Source of the DNA: Fuerstiella sp041398845
GTDB lineage: Bacteria; Planctomycetota; Planctomycetia; Planctomycetales; Planctomycetaceae
Reading direction: 5' to 3'
DNA: 64,000 nucleotides
NCBI GenBank assembly: GCA_041398845.1
Contig: JAWKTZ010000012.1
Location: forward strand, 124,001 to 188,000
Below, in pieces: positions 9,400 through 18,512 of the stretch; within the stretch, counting starts at the first letter, position 1, and each line of letters starts with the position of its first letter. Under the pieces are notes generated by a model, which was given only the letters and a program-made list of their open reading frames with translations, searched no databases and was not told the origin of the DNA. A program made the position numbers and the translations under genes.

Positions 9400-10030
9400 C
9401 CGTTCGTGTCAAAGCGATCAGTTGAAAAGTCGCCAGAACCGGCGCATCGATCGGCTGCAGATTCCGATCCGACAACTGCACCGACCACCCGTTGTCAATT
9501 GCGGCCTGTATGAAAGGAACCGCCTGCTGTCGACCGGGATCTCCGATCCAGCATCTGCCCTGACGATGGAGCGATCGTTTCAGTAACGTCAGCAGTGCCG
9601 CATGGTGTCTGGTTTCGTAAAGCACGTCGCTGGCCAGAATCATGTCGAAGGAATCGTGTTTCGCGTCGTTCCAGTCCATGACGATTCCCGCAGTGTTCGG
9701 GAAGCCATTCAACGCCGCATTGTGTTCAGCCAGTTGCACGGCATCCGGTACCATGTCACTGAATGTCACGTCCATGCCGGCGAGTAATCCGGCAAGTCCC
9801 ACCAGTCCGGCCCCGCAGCCGATCTCCAGAACGCGAAGTCCATCCGCCCATGTTGACTGCAACACACACTCAGCGGTTGGAACGGCTGCGTCCCACAGAA
9901 TTCCCCAATACGGATCGCAATCCGCGTCGACATCGGTGGCAGACGCCAGCAGCGCATCCGGATCCGCCGGCAGGTCCAGCAAAATGTCATGCCCGGCCAT
10001 GCGAAACGGCTGACGTTTCAAGTGGTGCAT
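9380..10030 (-). CDS. class I SAM-dependent methyltransferase (METTL/FAM86-like)
   Basis: The 216-residue protein has the SAM-binding motif VLEIGCGAGLVGLAGLLAG at about residues 67-85, an acidic strand end (TFSDMVPDAV), and MILASDVLYE as motif IV. The layout, with PYWGILWDAA before motif I, is that of the METTL16-family or lysine-specific protein methyltransferase group (FAM86/METTL21-like) found in bacteria and eukaryotes. The substrate is unknown but is often a protein. The gene converges with and overlaps the small gene at 9097-9399. Confidence 0.8.
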   Translation of the reverse strand: MHHLKRQPFRMAGHDILLDLPADPDALLASATDVDADCDPYWGILWDAAVPTAECVLQSTWADGLRVLEIGCGAGLVGLAGLLAGMDVTFSDMVPDAVQLAEHNAALNGFPNTAGIVMDWNDAKHDSFDMILASDVLYETRHHAALLTLLKRSLHRQGRCWIGDPGRQQAVPFIQAAIDNGWSVQLSDRNLQPIDAPVLATFQLIALTRTVTGEPE

Positions 10031-10225
10031 CGCGTCCGTTTCCTTTTGATTCCGTACTCATCGCGGAACCGGCCAGCCTTCCGCCCTCAACCCCTCAACC
10101 CCCACCGCACTCTGCTGAAAAAACGTCGCGCCGGGCGACTTCTCGTTCAACCGGCATCGCGGAACCGGCTGACGTCCCGCCCCTCAACCATCGCCGCGCT
10201 CCGCCGCCGCGCGGTCCCGGCACGA

Positions 10226-12019
10226 CTACCAGTCGCCGAGTTGTTCGGAGAGCTGGCACCATTTTTCTTCGGCGTCGCTGAGTTCCACCTGAATGGCGTT
10301 GATCTGGTTGTGGAGTTCCAGTGACTTCGCCGCATCTGTTGTCTTCAGCATTTCCGCGTTGAGTTGTTTTCGCTGGTCATCCAGGCGAGCGATCGTTTTT
10401 TCCAGATTGCGGAGTTGTTTGCGAGCGTTGTGGTGGTCTTTGCCGGACAGAGCGGATTTGGCCTTGCTGCCGGAACCGGCTTTCGCTGCCGGAGCGGCCG
10501 CCATCCGGTTGCTCGCGCGTTCGCGTTCGCCTTCTTCGATTTCCTTGTTGACCGAATAGACGTAGGCGTCGTAGTCACCGCCATAATTGCGAGCACGGCC
10601 GTTGCTCACTTCAATCACGTTGGTTGCGATGCGTTTCACGAAGTGGCGGTCGTGGCTTGTGAACAGGACTGTGCCCTGATACTTCAGCAGAGCACTGGCC
10701 AGCGCTTCGACGGTTTCGACATCCAGATGGTTGCCGGGTTCGTCCAGAATCAGGACGTTGTAGTCGCCCAGCAGCAGTCCCGCCATGCAGACGCGAGCTC
10801 GTTCGCCCCCGGACAGGACTTTGATTGGTTTCTGCACATGCGCCCCCCGGAACAACAGGGCTCCGGCCACATTCAGACAGTCCTGAGTAGTAATGCCGGG
10901 CATGGAGTTGTATTCCAGATACTCCAGCACCGTCTGATCCTGTGGCAGCGTGCTGTAAACGTGTTGAGCATACGTGCCGATTTTGCAGCCGTAGCCCCAC
11001 TTCACCTGGCCTGCGAGCGGCTTGAGAGAATTCACCAGAGTTCGCAACAGTGTTGTCTTGCCCTGTCCGTTGTCTCCCACAATGGCTGCCCGCTGCTGAT
11101 GTTCGACCTCCAAATCAACTCCTTCGGCAACGACGTGATCGGGATAACCGATGGAAAGGTCAATGCAGCGGACGGCGGGCCCCTGTCGAGGCTCCACGAC
11201 CGGCGCTTTGATGGACGCCGTGGGAAGGTCCACTTCAATTTCCTTCGTCTGCAGGCGATCCAGTTGTTTTTGCTTGGACCGGGCCTGGCTGGCTGAGGTG
11301 GCTCGAGCTTTGTTCTTGTCGATAAACCGCTGCAACTGTTTCTGTTTGGAAATCACGGCGGCATTGGTCCTCTCGTCGCGAATTTTGTCTTCCTCCAGCT
11401 TCTCCAGATACGGGCCAACCTTTCCGGGGTACAAAGTCAGTTTGCCACGAGACAGATCCAGGGTTTGGTCGCAGGTGGCCGTCAGGAAGGCTCGATCGTG
11501 CGAAACGATCAGGCAGGCGGCGGGAAAGTCGACAAGAAAGTGTTCCAGCAGAATCTGAGTTCGCAGGTCCAGAAAGTTGGTGGGTTCGTCCAGCATCAGC
11601 AGGTTTGGATCATGCAGCAGCAGCGCCGCCAGCTTCACGCGAGTCTGCCAGCCGCCGGACAGATCTTTGACCGGGCCGGTCAGGTAATCGCCTTTGAGTT
11701 CAAACTGGCCGGCCACTTCCCCGCACTTCCAGTCCGGCTGACCGCTGTCCCGCATCAGGAATTCCACAGCCGATTCGCCGGGTTCGAACGGATCATGCTG
11801 CCGCAGATAACCGACCTTCAGATGGGAACCGCGAACAACTTCGCCGCTGTCCAGATCTTCGGTGCCCAGCAGAATGCGCAGCAACGTGGACTTGCCGGCT
11901 CCGTTGCGACCGATGAACCCGACTTTCATGCCGTCATGAATGGTGGCGCTGGCACCGTCCAGCAGAGCCTGATCTCCGTAACTTTTGACACCATCAAGAA
12001 TTTGCAGCAGAACGGCCAT
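10226..12019 (-). CDS. ABC-F family ATPase (Uup/YheS-like)
   Basis: A soluble protein with two ABC ATPase domains and no membrane segments, which is the ABC-F layout. The first domain has GRNGAGKST and LSGGW; the second has GDNGQGKTT and LSGGERARV. Both have Walker B segments (LLMLDEPTNFLD, VLILDEPGNHLD). The linker between the domains is charged and Lys-rich, and the C-terminus (from about residue 500) is a coiled coil. ABC-F proteins act on the ribosome, for example in rescue of stalled synthesis or antibiotic protection; the exact subfamily is not certain. I start at the ATG at 12019 (AVLLQILDGVKSYG). The next upstream in-frame start adds ten residues without family resemblance. Confidence 0.92.
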   Translation of the reverse strand: MAVLLQILDGVKSYGDQALLDGASATIHDGMKVGFIGRNGAGKSTLLRILLGTEDLDSGEVVRGSHLKVGYLRQHDPFEPGESAVEFLMRDSGQPDWKCGEVAGQFELKGDYLTGPVKDLSGGWQTRVKLAALLLHDPNLLMLDEPTNFLDLRTQILLEHFLVDFPAACLIVSHDRAFLTATCDQTLDLSRGKLTLYPGKVGPYLEKLEEDKIRDERTNAAVISKQKQLQRFIDKNKARATSASQARSKQKQLDRLQTKEIEVDLPTASIKAPVVEPRQGPAVRCIDLSIGYPDHVVAEGVDLEVEHQQRAAIVGDNGQGKTTLLRTLVNSLKPLAGQVKWGYGCKIGTYAQHVYSTLPQDQTVLEYLEYNSMPGITTQDCLNVAGALLFRGAHVQKPIKVLSGGERARVCMAGLLLGDYNVLILDEPGNHLDVETVEALASALLKYQGTVLFTSHDRHFVKRIATNVIEVSNGRARNYGGDYDAYVYSVNKEIEEGERERASNRMAAAPAAKAGSGSKAKSALSGKDHHNARKQLRNLEKTIARLDDQRKQLNAEMLKTTDAAKSLELHNQINAIQVELSDAEEKWCQLSEQLGDW

Positions 12020-12596
12020 GGGATTTCGTGCGAAAAGAAAGAAATTCAACAGGTTTCAGGAACTCCAGTCGCACGTGTACAGCGGGTGCCTCATCCGTTC
12101 AAGGTCCGCCCGCGATTTTCCGGTTCGCAACACGGAAACGATGCAAATTGGGCGTTGGATTCCCGCAGAGCCCCCGATCGTGATGACCCGCGAAGCCGGT
12201 GCATCGCAGGCCGTTTGAGTTGTCGTTATCGGAAAGTGGCGCTGAGTTGCCGGCAAACATCCGCATCGGCGAGTCAGAATTCTGACCAAATAATTCTGTT
12301 TATTGCCGCAAGCGCTCTTGCTCAGGTTGAAAGGAATGATACAAATCCCGCGCTTTGGGTTTGATGAATGGCCCATCGGTCACTGCGGCACGGTTTGCTG
12401 CAGACGATCTGTGGTGCAAAGTTTGATGGAGGAAGTTCAGGTTAACCGTTCCGGTGCATCATGGCACCCTCGCAGAAGCTGACGGTTTCTGCGAACGATG
12501 TGGGCTGAAAGCTGCTTGCATAGGAACACGCCGAATTGGCCAAGAGTGGTTCGAGGCGAGGCGTGTTCTGTTCTTTACTGCGGTTGAACACAATCA
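12020..12596. other. divergent intergenic region upstream of the kamA operon
   Basis: This 577-bp interval separates the ABC-F gene (minus strand) from the KamA operon (plus strand), so promoters for both must lie here. A short inverted repeat (aacacgcc near 12532 and ggcgtgtt near 12561) lies just before the operon and could form a hairpin or an operator. No gene is convincing. Confidence 0.4.
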
Positions 12597-14024
12597 ATGG
12601 ATCAGACAGAGACTGAGTCACTCAGTGCCGGTTCCTGCAATGGAACGTATTCGACGGTTCGGAAACAGGATGAAGATGAGGAGCCTCCCAGTCGAGTCTC
12701 TGAAACCTTAATCGTCACGGGACGGATTCGCGTTCCGGTTTCCCGGTTGCCTTTGCTGACAGCAACCGAAGATCTGCTGGCGGGCAGTGTGGAAACACCC
12801 GCCTGCAATTCCGGAGCCCTGGGCTCCACGGTGGTTTCCCGATCAGAGACCACTTCGCTCAACCAGGCGGCTGTTCGTCAGGAAAACGAGCGGACGGCAG
12901 CCTTTCGCCGGGAATTCTACCCGGACGCCACAGACCAGGAATGGGATGACTGGCGCTGGCAGTCTCGTCATCGCGTCAAAACACTGGCTCAGTTTGAACA
13001 CATGCTGGTGCTCTCTGACGCCGAACGCGGAGCAATGCGGGACGGCGGCACGATGTTGCCCGTTGGTGTCACGCCGTATTACATGAGCCTTGTGGATCCG
13101 GTCGAACCGTTTGATCCCATCCGCAAAACCGTGCTTCCGACGGAATCGGAATTCGTTCGCACCATTGGCGAAGCCGACGATCCTCTGGGGGAAGACGGAC
13201 ACAGTCCTGTGCCCGGACTCGTCCACCGGTATCCCGATCGCGTGCTGCTTCTGGCGCTCGATTTCTGTTCGACGTACTGTCGCTACTGCACTCGATCCCG
13301 AGTCGTCGGGCATGGCGAGATTGCTCCATCCGAATCGCGACTGGAAAAAATCTTCGCTTACCTTGAACAGGCCACTGAAGTTCGCGATGTCCTGATTTCC
13401 GGTGGTGACCCGCTGGCATTGAGCGACGATAAGCTGGACTACATCCTTGGTCGACTGCGGGCTATCCGGCATATTGAATTCATTCGACTGGGCACAAAAA
13501 TGCCGGCCGTGCTGCCTCAGCGCATCACGCCGGAATTGTGCAACGTGCTGAAGAAGTACCATCCGTTCTGGATGAGTATTCATTTTCTGCACCCGGACGA
13601 ATGTACTCCGGAGGCCGCTCGCGCCTGTGCGATGCTGGCCGACTCCGGCATTCCGCTGGGAGCTCAAACAGTGCTGCTGAAAGGCGTCAACGATTCGGTC
13701 GACATGATGAAGAAGCTGGTCCACCGCCTGCTGATGATGCGCGTGCGTCCGTACTACCTGTACCAGTGCGATCCGATCAGCGGATCAGCTCACTTCCGCA
13801 CACCCGTGTCGAAGGGACTGGAAATCATCGCGGGACTGCGAGGCCACACCACGGGCTATGCCGTCCCCACGTTTGTGATTGACGCTCCGGGAGGCGGAGG
13901 AAAGATTCCGCTGCAGGTCGAAAGCGTGATCGGCCGCGATGGCGACGACGTGATCCTGAGAAACTTCGAAGGCAAAACGTTTCGTTATCCCGACCCGCTG
14001 GGAGCAACGGCTGATGTCGTCTGA
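12597..14024 (+). CDS. kamA: KamA-family radical SAM lysine 2,3-aminomutase
   Basis: Lysine 2,3-aminomutase converts L-lysine to beta-lysine with SAM, a [4Fe-4S] cluster and PLP. The 475-residue protein has the radical SAM motif CSTYCRYC (Cys 224, 228, 231) and the PLP-binding PGGGGK (Lys 436). The two aspartates that bind the lysine side chain in characterised enzymes appear conserved (QCDPISG and VIDAPGG); glutamate 2,3-aminomutases differ there, which favours lysine. The first 90 or so residues are a low-similarity extension. The ATG has no clear ribosome-binding site, so the true start could differ. It overlaps the next gene by 11 bp and heads a five-gene operon with two ATP-grasp ligases and an acetyltransferase. 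That context suggests a beta-lysine-containing product. Confidence 0.9.
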   Translation: MDQTETESLSAGSCNGTYSTVRKQDEDEEPPSRVSETLIVTGRIRVPVSRLPLLTATEDLLAGSVETPACNSGALGSTVVSRSETTSLNQAAVRQENERTAAFRREFYPDATDQEWDDWRWQSRHRVKTLAQFEHMLVLSDAERGAMRDGGTMLPVGVTPYYMSLVDPVEPFDPIRKTVLPTESEFVRTIGEADDPLGEDGHSPVPGLVHRYPDRVLLLALDFCSTYCRYCTRSRVVGHGEIAPSESRLEKIFAYLEQATEVRDVLISGGDPLALSDDKLDYILGRLRAIRHIEFIRLGTKMPAVLPQRITPELCNVLKKYHPFWMSIHFLHPDECTPEAARACAMLADSGIPLGAQTVLLKGVNDSVDMMKKLVHRLLMMRVRPYYLYQCDPISGSAHFRTPVSKGLEIIAGLRGHTTGYAVPTFVIDAPGGGGKIPLQVESVIGRDGDDVILRNFEGKTFRYPDPLGATADVV

Positions 14025-14544
14025 CCTGCCTGTGGTGGAAATTCAATCGGACGAGTTTCTGTGCGTTCGCTGTGCGCGTCACATGAAAACCTGCTGTCAG
14101 ACCAGCGAAGTTTATGTGACGCCCGGCGACGTGCGGCGGATCGCGGAATTCACCGGTGACGAAGATTTTCATGAGTACCGTCGGCCCGAGGATCCGATTT
14201 ATCTGCAGGAAGACGGGGACCCGGTGTGGATCGAGAACGTCATTCGCAGTGACGGAACGCGACGTGTGCTGAAACGGCAGGCCAATGGCGACTGTACGTT
14301 TCTGGGAAAGGCCGGCTGCGTGCTGCCACTGGAAACTCGCCCGCTGATCTGTCGCATCTATCCGTTCGACTTCACTGCCGACGGGCTGCGTGACACGCTG
14401 GCCAGCGGTTGTCCTGAAGAATTGATTCCCAACGGACAGACTCTGCTGCAGGCACTGGACATCAAACGCAGCGATGCCGAACGCTGGCACAGGCAGCTTT
14501 ACCAGGAAGTTCTGACCGAACGAACGGAAAGTAAACAACGATGA
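14014..14544 (+). CDS. YkgJ-type cysteine-cluster protein
   Basis: The 176-residue protein has the pattern of the YkgJ/CxxCxxCC family, putative zinc- or iron-chelating proteins. It shows CVRCARHMKTCC near the N-terminus, GDCTFLGKAGCVLPLETRP in the middle, and LICRIYPFDF followed by one more Cys (SGCPEE). Proteins of this family are found beside various modification pathways and may handle metal or an Fe-S cluster. Here it overlaps kamA by 11 bp and the following ligase by 4 bp, so it is translated with them. A role in loading or protecting the aminomutase Fe-S cluster, or an enzymatic role in the pathway, is inference. Confidence 0.8.
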   Translation: MSSDLPVVEIQSDEFLCVRCARHMKTCCQTSEVYVTPGDVRRIAEFTGDEDFHEYRRPEDPIYLQEDGDPVWIENVIRSDGTRRVLKRQANGDCTFLGKAGCVLPLETRPLICRIYPFDFTADGLRDTLASGCPEELIPNGQTLLQALDIKRSDAERWHRQLYQEVLTERTESKQR

Positions 14545-15557
14545 AAATCGGACTGACCTACGATCTGCGTTCGGAATACCTGCAGGAAGGTTACGGCGAC
14601 GAGGAGACGGCTGAGTTTGATCGGCCGGACACCATCGATTCGCTCGAAGCCGCATTGCAGGAACTGGGCTTTGAAGTGGATCGCATCGGCCGCTGCAAGT
14701 CACTCGTCAATCGCCTCGCGGTCGGTGATCGCTGGGACCTGGTGTTCAATATCTGCGAGGGCCTGCACGGCGTTTCCCGCGAAGCTCAGGTTCCCGCGTT
14801 GCTGGATCTGTATGAGATTCCATACACGTTTGCCGATCCGCGAGTGATGTCGGTGTGCCTGCACAAACAAACAACCAAAACTCTGGTTGCTGCTGCCGGT
14901 GTTCCGACTCCCCAAAGTCTGGTCGTTCATCAGTTGTCGGACCTTGATACGCTGTTCCTGAACTATCCGCTGTTTGCCAAGCCCGTAGCTCAGGGCACCA
15001 GCAAAGGAGTGACTCCGGAATCGCACATTCGTTCCACGGATGAACTGGTGCATGTCTGCGAATGCCTGTTAAGCAAATTTCATGAGCCGGTACTGGTCGA
15101 AGAATACCTGCCCGGACGTGAATTCACGGTGGGAATTCTGGGGACCGGCAGTCAGTCGCGAGTTCTGGGAACGCTCGAAATCGTGATGCGGCCCGAAGCC
15201 GACAGCGATGTGTATTCTTACCGTAACAAGGAAGACTGCGAATCACTGGTTGACTATCGGCTGGTTCGGCCCGACAACGATCCGCAGGTCGCGGAAGCTG
15301 AAGAACTGGCACTCGTGGCCTGGCGCGCTCTGGATGCTCGCGACGCCGGCCGCATCGACCTGCGCTGTGACGCGGCCGGACGACCTCAGTTTATCGAGGC
15401 CAATCCACTGGCCGGCCTGCATCCCACTCATTCCGACCTGCCCATGCTGACAACGGCTCTCGGAATGTCCTACCAGGAACTGATCGCCCAAATTGTCAGG
15501 TCGGCACTGGCTCGAGTGAACACGAACCCGTCCGTGAGCATTGTTCAGCATGTCTAA
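14541..15557 (+). CDS. ATP-grasp ligase, D-Ala-D-Ala ligase-like (first copy)
   Basis: This 338-residue ATP-grasp protein is related to D-alanine-D-alanine ligases. An N-terminal Rossmann-like region (KIGLTYDLRSEYLQ) with NICEGLHG is followed by the ATP-grasp core (FAKPVAQGTSKGV, VLVEEYLPGREFTVGIL). The metal site is RIDLRCD with FIEANPLAGLHP. Canonical Ddl proteins end this site with N-x-x-PG(F/M)T, which is replaced here by EANPLAGLHPTHSD, so the acceptor amino acid is probably not D-Ala. Such enzymes join a carboxylate to an amine through an acyl phosphate. It starts inside the stop of the preceding gene (ATGA overlap) and overlaps the next ligase by 8 bp. Confidence 0.85.
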   Translation: MKIGLTYDLRSEYLQEGYGDEETAEFDRPDTIDSLEAALQELGFEVDRIGRCKSLVNRLAVGDRWDLVFNICEGLHGVSREAQVPALLDLYEIPYTFADPRVMSVCLHKQTTKTLVAAAGVPTPQSLVVHQLSDLDTLFLNYPLFAKPVAQGTSKGVTPESHIRSTDELVHVCECLLSKFHEPVLVEEYLPGREFTVGILGTGSQSRVLGTLEIVMRPEADSDVYSYRNKEDCESLVDYRLVRPDNDPQVAEAEELALVAWRALDARDAGRIDLRCDAAGRPQFIEANPLAGLHPTHSDLPMLTTALGMSYQELIAQIVRSALARVNTNPSVSIVQHV

Positions 15558-16602
15558 AATCACGCTTCTGCTCAACGACGTGACAGACACCAGCAATGCT
15601 GCGGATCGGGATGTGCTGACTCAGTGTCGTGAGATCAGCGATGCGCTGACACGGCTCGGACACGAGGTGTCAACGGTTCCCTGCAATCTGAACCTTGCCG
15701 ATGTCCGCAGCCGCCTGGTACGCATCGATCCGGATGTCGTGTTCAACCTTGTGGAAACTCTGGGCGAAACGGATCGCCTGATGCCCATGGCAACGCTGCT
15801 TCTGGATGCGATGAATCTGCCCTACACGGGTTCCAACACGCGCGCCATTCTGCTCAGTGGCGACAAGCGGCAAGCCAAACAGATGCTGGTTGCCGCAGGA
15901 ATTCCGACTCCGGCATGGTATGACGAAGATTCAGGGACGTTCTCAGCCATGGCCGGTCAGGAGGTCACACAATGCATTGTCAAAGCCAATTACGAACACG
16001 CGTCCTTCGGGATGGACGACGACGCCATCGTGGAATTTCACGACGCAGCGCAGCTTCGACAGCTTCTGACGGACCGACGGAGATCAACCGGCCGGGTGCA
16101 TCTGGCGGAACAGTTCATTTCCGGACGCGAATTCAATTTGTCGGTACTGGACGTGGATGGTCAGCCTCAGGTGCTGGCACCGGCAGAGATCGACTTTTGC
16201 GGCCTGCCTGAACATCTGCCGCGAATTGTCGGAGCCCGTGCCAAGTGGGACGAAGACTCGGTGGAATATCAGCAGACTCCCCATACATTCAACTTTCCCG
16301 CCGCCGACCAGCCGCTGCTGGATGAATTATCAAAGCTGGCGACTCGCTGCTGGCATCTGTTTGGATTGTCGGGTTACGGGCGAGTTGACTTTCGAGTTGA
16401 TGAATGCGGTCAACCGTTTGTTCTGGAAGTGAACGCCAACCCCTGCCTGTCCCAGGACGCCGGGTTCATCGCTGCTGCGGCGCAGTCGCGGATCAGCTAC
16501 GACGATCTAATAGAACAGATTGCTCTCAGCCCGGCGCAGGAGCGGCCGCGTTTCGGGAATTCATGCGGACACCATTTGCCTGAGCGACGTGATCTTTCAT
16601 GA
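15550..16602 (+). CDS. ATP-grasp ligase, D-Ala-D-Ala ligase-like (second copy)
   Basis: This is a second ATP-grasp protein of about 350 residues, clearly different from its neighbour. Visible motifs are FNLVETLGETDRLMP and YTGSNTRAILLSGDK in the N-terminal part, IVKANYEHASFGMDDD at the nucleotide site, EQFISGREFNLSVLDVDG, and VDFRVDECGQPFVLEVNANPCL at the metal site. The VNANPCL ending also departs from canonical Ddl. Two non-identical ligases in tandem suggest two successive amide bonds or two different substrates. The ATG at 15550 overlaps the upstream gene by 8 bp, and the stop overlaps the GNAT start by 4 bp. Confidence 0.85.
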   Translation: MSKITLLLNDVTDTSNAADRDVLTQCREISDALTRLGHEVSTVPCNLNLADVRSRLVRIDPDVVFNLVETLGETDRLMPMATLLLDAMNLPYTGSNTRAILLSGDKRQAKQMLVAAGIPTPAWYDEDSGTFSAMAGQEVTQCIVKANYEHASFGMDDDAIVEFHDAAQLRQLLTDRRRSTGRVHLAEQFISGREFNLSVLDVDGQPQVLAPAEIDFCGLPEHLPRIVGARAKWDEDSVEYQQTPHTFNFPAADQPLLDELSKLATRCWHLFGLSGYGRVDFRVDECGQPFVLEVNANPCLSQDAGFIAAAAQSRISYDDLIEQIALSPAQERPRFGNSCGHHLPERRDLS

Positions 16603-17153
16603 CCACCGAGAGAGCCAACATCACACTCCGCCGCGAGGTGACTGCCGACGATTCTGCTCAGATTGCGCGCCTCGTTGCGGCAACGGGATTCTTCAACGCC
16701 GCCGAAATCGCCATCGCGCTCGAGATCGTCGAAGAGCGTCTGGCCAAAGGAACGGCGTCGGATTACGAATTCGTGATCGCGGAAGAAGACTCCAAAGTCG
16801 TCGGCTATGCCTGCTTCGGGGAAATTCCCTGCACGGTTGGCAGCTATGATCTGTACTGGATCGTTGTGGACCCCGAACAGCAGCGTTCGGGGATTGGCCG
16901 AATGTTAATGCACGACGTCGAACAACGTGTCGGACAGCGAACAGGGCGAGGCATCTATATCGACACGTCCGGCCGCGACCAATATTCCGCCACTCGCAGC
17001 TTCTACGAACGCTGCGGATATGAGTGTGTCGCCAGCCTCCCCGACTTTTATGCTCCCGGCGATGCAAAATGCATTTACTGGAAGCGCTTTGTTCAAAATG
17101 ATGAGAACACAGCGCGAGGATTGTCCGGAAACTCCGAGCGGCAGAGGATCTGA
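16599..17153 (+). CDS. GNAT-family N-acetyltransferase
   Basis: The 184-residue protein is a GCN5-related acetyltransferase. It has EFVIAEEDSKVVGYACFGEIP as strands 2-4, the acetyl-CoA loop VVDPEQQRSGIGRMLMHDVEQ (a Q/RxxGxG/A-type motif), and TRSFYERCGYE near the end. It transfers an acetyl group from acetyl-CoA to an amine. Start and stop are coupled: ATGA overlap with the ligase in front. In beta-lysine osmolyte systems an acetyltransferase follows lysine aminomutase; here two ligases lie between them, so the acceptor may be a longer product. The stop codon lies inside a copy of repeat family C, so the last residues may have been altered by repeat insertion. Confidence 0.85.
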   Translation: MTTERANITLRREVTADDSAQIARLVAATGFFNAAEIAIALEIVEERLAKGTASDYEFVIAEEDSKVVGYACFGEIPCTVGSYDLYWIVVDPEQQRSGIGRMLMHDVEQRVGQRTGRGIYIDTSGRDQYSATRSFYERCGYECVASLPDFYAPGDAKCIYWKRFVQNDENTARGLSGNSERQRI

Positions 17154-17182
17154 AAAAGGGACTGACTCTCTCCGGGCAGCCG
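17142..17182. repeat. partial copy of palindromic repeat family C
   Basis: The sequence gaggatctgaaaaagggact with the following ctctccgggcagc matches the left half of the family C element seen in full at 18824-18916 and 61811-61916. It overlaps the stop codon of the GNAT gene. Confidence 0.6.
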
Positions 17183-17194
17183 CGCCTGTTTTGT

Positions 17195-17296
17195 AACCAG
17201 AAGCGTCAGCGAGGCAACATGTTGCGATGGTTCCCTCGCTGACGCTTCGGGTTGCCAGGATCCCCTTTTGCAGTGAACCTGGCGCTGTCCAGCCAG
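17195..17296. repeat. palindromic repeat family K, copy 1
   Basis: The arms aaccagaagcgtcagcgagg and ccctcgctgacgcttcgggtt form an inverted repeat around a short loop. About 25 bases on, the tail tggcgctgtccagccag is shared with the copy at 35913-36085. The left outer arm of that fuller copy is not clear here. Confidence 0.75.
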
Positions 17297-17322
17297 CGTG
17301 CATCGGCTGTGGACCACATGAG

Positions 17323-18444
17323 TCACGAACTCGAACGTTCGAGGTCGCGTAATGTTTCGCCGACCGTCACAGCCGTGATGTCTTCGAACGTCATGTGGGC
17401 GGGCAGTTTGGTGAGCTGATGTGTTCGTGTCTGAGCATGAGCGACGTCGTTCATCGTGAAGCTCCAGATCATGAACAGTACTCCGAGAGCCACAAACAGA
17501 GCCAGCCAGCCGAGATACGGCGTCAACTGTGCGGACCGTGTGGTGGACGCAACCACCGGTGGAATGTCATGCAGAGTTCCGGCCACAAATAACGGAGCCA
17601 GCGAGATTCCGCTGTCTTTGCGGCTGGCGTAGGCTTCGCGCTTAAAGAAGTAGCCGGTGAATTCAACCAGTGGAGCGTTCGGCCCCATGAAGTCGACAGA
17701 GCGTTCGCCGTTCTTTGTGTTGATGTGCTGAGCGATCATTGGTGATGCTTTCATCGCAACCACATGAACCAACTGATCGCCGGAATCGCGCGTGGTGATC
17801 CATGCGTCATACAGGGCACCGACTCCAAAGGCATTGGTCCGGCCGCGAACTTCCGACAGTCGCCTCAACTGGCCCGCGATGTGCCATGCCACTCCGCGAG
17901 AATCCTCCGGAGCATCCATGAACAATGCGTACGCCCCTTTGGGCGCCCTGGCGGAATTCTGATCGACCATTTTGGACGCCATTTTCATGGACGCAAAATA
18001 GGCGTCCGATTCCGTCGAATGAACTCCGATCACATCGTCCTTGACGTTTCGCAGCAGGTCCGCCGGAACACGCGGCAATCCCGCAGATTTGGTGGTCGCA
18101 GTGGCTTCCGGCAGAGGAACTCGATTGGTGATATGCGTGACAACATCGGACGCCGAGTCCGGTTCCGATCCGGCCTGAGCCAACGTACGATCGTCAGACG
18201 CTGTTGATGGCACCAGAAACTCGTCATGCTGCAGCGGCGGCTGTCGGCTGGGATCAGATTGCGGTTCGGACGGAACGACGACGGGTGCGGCCGGATCGGG
18301 AAACAGGCGACTCCAGAACGCCGGGCGTTTGACAATGGTGAAGGCCAGCAGCACCAGACCGAAGCCGCCAATCATCAGCGCCAGACGCTTCTGATGACTG
18401 GGGTGCAGCAGTCCGCGAGGTCTTTGTTTTGTCCGAAACCGCAC
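17323..18444 (-). CDS. membrane protein of unknown function
   Basis: The protein has 373 residues and one membrane segment near the N-terminus (LALMIGGFGLVLLAFTIVK) and one near the C-terminus (YLGWLALFVALGVLFMIWSF). Between them are a Pro-rich linker and a globular region of about 200 residues, probably periplasmic. The start is a GTG at 18444 with GGAG at good distance. I recognise no family; the architecture, two anchors flanking an exported domain, suggests an envelope role. It is flanked by repeat elements on both sides. Confidence 0.65.
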   Translation of the reverse strand: MRFRTKQRPRGLLHPSHQKRLALMIGGFGLVLLAFTIVKRPAFWSRLFPDPAAPVVVPSEPQSDPSRQPPLQHDEFLVPSTASDDRTLAQAGSEPDSASDVVTHITNRVPLPEATATTKSAGLPRVPADLLRNVKDDVIGVHSTESDAYFASMKMASKMVDQNSARAPKGAYALFMDAPEDSRGVAWHIAGQLRRLSEVRGRTNAFGVGALYDAWITTRDSGDQLVHVVAMKASPMIAQHINTKNGERSVDFMGPNAPLVEFTGYFFKREAYASRKDSGISLAPLFVAGTLHDIPPVVASTTRSAQLTPYLGWLALFVALGVLFMIWSFTMNDVAHAQTRTHQLTKLPAHMTFEDITAVTVGETLRDLERSSS

Positions 18445-18512
18445 GTCGGTGCTCCTGAAAATCGATCACTCACAACCGCCCCGCGACACCGCAGGGCGAC
18501 TCCGCCACAGCA

